From assembly GCA_024225895.1 (NCBI GenBank), contig JAAEMC010001132.1, positions 1 through 7,279 of the forward strand: 7,279 bases of DNA. Direction: 5' to 3'. The notes under the pieces are model-generated. The model had not been told where the DNA came from and made no database searches. It saw only the letters and a list, made by a program, of their open reading frames with translations. The first letter of the stretch is position 1, and each line of letters opens with the position of its first letter. The DNA is from Desulfobacteraceae bacterium. Lineage in GTDB: Bacteria; Desulfobacterota; Desulfobacteria; Desulfobacterales; Desulfobacteraceae. The translations under genes were made by a program, and so were the position numbers. Below are positions 5,805-7,279 of the stretch, piece after piece.

Positions 5805-7279
5805 ATGTTGAGACGCTTAAGGCAATGCCCCCTGTCTTTTTTATGGGGCGTTTTTTTTATCATATTAATAGGACCGCTTACACTTTCATCGGCAACGGCG
5901 TCTGACTACAAATTAGAAGATCCCAAAAAAGTCTCCTACCATATATCGGCTTTAAAGGTCTCTTATGACAACGTCAAAAATCTTTATATAGCTGAGGGAG
6001 ACGTTGTAATCACCGGTGGCAAATCAAGACTTGAAGCGGATTATGTTGAATTTTCCAATCAAACAAAAGATGCAAAAGCAAAAGGCAATGTCCTTTTAAT
6101 ATCTGGTGGAGATTCCATTGCCTGCAGGGCCATGGAAATCAATCTTGCCACCCAGATCGGTACCATCCATCACGGGGCCATTTACATCCAGAAAAACAAT
6201 TTTTACATTCACGGTGACAACATACGCAAAACCGGCAAATTCACCTATACTGTTGACGAAGGCTCTATTACTTCCTGTGCCGGCGATTCTCCGGACTGGA
6301 AAATTACTGCCCGTGACATTGAGGTGACCATTGAAGGATACGGCAATGCTAAGCATGCTAAACTCTATGCCAAACAAGTACCGGTATTCTATTCACCCTT
6401 TGTCAGCTTCCCGGTAAAGACCAAACGCCAATCAGGCCTTTTAACACCGAGATATGCATCCTCGGACCGGAAAGGATACGAGTTGGAGCTTCCACTTTTT
6501 TTTGCCATCTCAAGAAATACGGATGCCACCTTCACCTTTGATTATATGATGGAAAGGGGATTGAAAGGCGGTGCTGAATTCAGATACATACTTGATAACA
6601 GTTCCAAGGGATCCATGTATTTTGATTTCCTAGAAGATGATAAAACAGATGACGGTACCAGTGCCACAAATGATTACAGATATTTTTCAACCCCCCAAAG
6701 AACCAACTCGGACCGCTGGTGGTTCAGAATGAAACATAACCAGGACCTGCCAAAAGGATTTAAAGCCAAACTGGATATCGATTTTGTCAGTGATGCGGAT
6801 TATCTGCTTGAGTTCAAGGATGGATACTCGGGATATGATAAAACCAAAGAAGCCTTTGAAGAAACCTTTGGCAGAAGTCTTGATGAATACAACGATACCA
6901 CCCGGAAAAACAAACTCACGGTAAATAAAATATGGTCTACCTACAATTTGAATATGACTGCTCTGTGGTATGATAATATTGTTGCAAGGCGGGAAGATAC
7001 CGATGATACGACATTGCAGACCCTTCCAAGTATTGAGTTTGATATTTCCAAAAATCAAATCGGCTCCTCCAAATTCTATTATAAACTTAATTCGGAATTT
7101 CGCTCGTTCTACAGGCAGGACACTACCGATCTCCTTGTCAACGGGCAAAGAACCGATATTTACCCTAAACTATTCATGCCGGTTCGGCTTGGAAAAGCTT
7201 TTTTATTTGAACCATCTTTAGGGGTTCGCGGCACAGCCTGGAATACTAAAAATTTTGAAGATATTAATGGAGACAACGA
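5805..7279 (+). CDS. lptD: LPS-assembly outer-membrane protein LptD (partial, cut by window end)
   Basis: The first 491 codons of LptD (OstA/Imp), the outer-membrane beta-barrel that with LptE inserts lipopolysaccharide into the outer leaflet. The frame is open from ATG 5805 to the last base, and full-length family members are usually 700-800 residues, so roughly a third is missing. There is a clear signal peptide: basic MLRRLRQ, a hydrophobic core to about residue 27, and likely cleavage after SATA (Ala32). Residues about 45-155 form the OstA-type periplasmic jellyroll (YIAEGDVVI, LEADYVEF, AKGNVLL). Then comes SITSCAGDSPDWKI, with Cys158 at the site of a conserved LptD cysteine; its disulfide partners would lie beyond the window. 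The barrel begins near 190 with the family block RQSGLLTPRYASS, and the rest shows alternating amphipathic strands and acidic loops. The ribosome-binding site is weak (GGA six bases before ATG). It is divergent from the fusion gene. Confidence 0.93.
   Translation, partial: MLRRLRQCPLSFLWGVFFIILIGPLTLSSATASDYKLEDPKKVSYHISALKVSYDNVKNLYIAEGDVVITGGKSRLEADYVEFSNQTKDAKAKGNVLLISGGDSIACRAMEINLATQIGTIHHGAIYIQKNNFYIHGDNIRKTGKFTYTVDEGSITSCAGDSPDWKITARDIEVTIEGYGNAKHAKLYAKQVPVFYSPFVSFPVKTKRQSGLLTPRYASSDRKGYELELPLFFAISRNTDATFTFDYMMERGLKGGAEFRYILDNSSKGSMYFDFLEDDKTDDGTSATNDYRYFSTPQRTNSDRWWFRMKHNQDLPKGFKAKLDIDFVSDADYLLEFKDGYSGYDKTKEAFEETFGRSLDEYNDTTRKNKLTVNKIWSTYNLNMTALWYDNIVARREDTDDTTLQTLPSIEFDISKNQIGSSKFYYKLNSEFRSFYRQDTTDLLVNGQRTDIYPKLFMPVRLGKAFLFEPSLGVRGTAWNTKNFEDINGDN

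Noticed and set aside
6687..7148. 153-codon open frame antisense to lptD
   Set aside because: No recognisable domain or ribosome-binding site; the + strand frame is clearly LptD, so this is a shadow.

Overview
The window reads as chromosomal core sequence from a Gram-negative anaerobe. The best guess is a sulfate-reducing deltaproteobacterium of the Desulfobacteraceae/Desulfobacula type. The clues are an acidic 2[4Fe-4S] ferredoxin of the kind common in that group, an LptD outer-membrane protein (so an LPS-bearing outer membrane), AT-leaning composition, and a fused cysteine synthase/cysteinyl-tRNA-synthetase-like gene. The taxonomic guess is inference. No insertion sequence, phage gene, CRISPR array, tRNA or rRNA is visible.

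Region 1 (22-2103, + strand) is a tight three-gene run: an EamA/DMT-type membrane transporter, a dimethylarginine dimethylaminohydrolase (DDAH)-type guanidino hydrolase with its catalytic residues intact, and a CsaA-like tRNA-binding OB-fold protein that overlaps it by one base (TAATG). It ends at a strong hairpin with T-tracts on both sides, which also serves the convergent ferredoxin gene.

Region 2 (2135-2439, - strand) holds a 62-residue two-cluster ferredoxin with a strong ribosome-binding site. Its 116-base upstream gap contains a plausible promoter and, across the predicted transcription start, a perfect 10-base A/T-rich inverted repeat.

Region 3 (2440-5689, - strand) is a two-gene unit. 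The first gene encodes a 763-residue fusion: a PLP-dependent cysteine synthase of the CysM/O-phosphoserine-sulfhydrylase-like branch, joined by a very short linker to a cysteinyl-tRNA-synthetase-like half. The second, overlapping it by 8 bases, encodes a 321-residue protein I do not recognise. In the synthetase half the cysteine-binding zinc ligands are kept, but the two ATP-handling signatures are lost: HIGH reads NIGQ, and the KMSKS segment is replaced by an acidic stretch without any lysine. This is the most interesting object in the window, because it looks like a cysteine-making enzyme attached to a cysteine-binding synthetase relative that may no longer charge tRNA in the ordinary way.

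Region 4 (5690-7279, + strand) is a 115-base divergent promoter region, in which the predicted -10 boxes of the two directions are the same six bases, followed by the first 491 codons of lptD. That gene has an intact signal peptide and periplasmic jellyroll domain, and the beta-barrel is cut off by the window edge.
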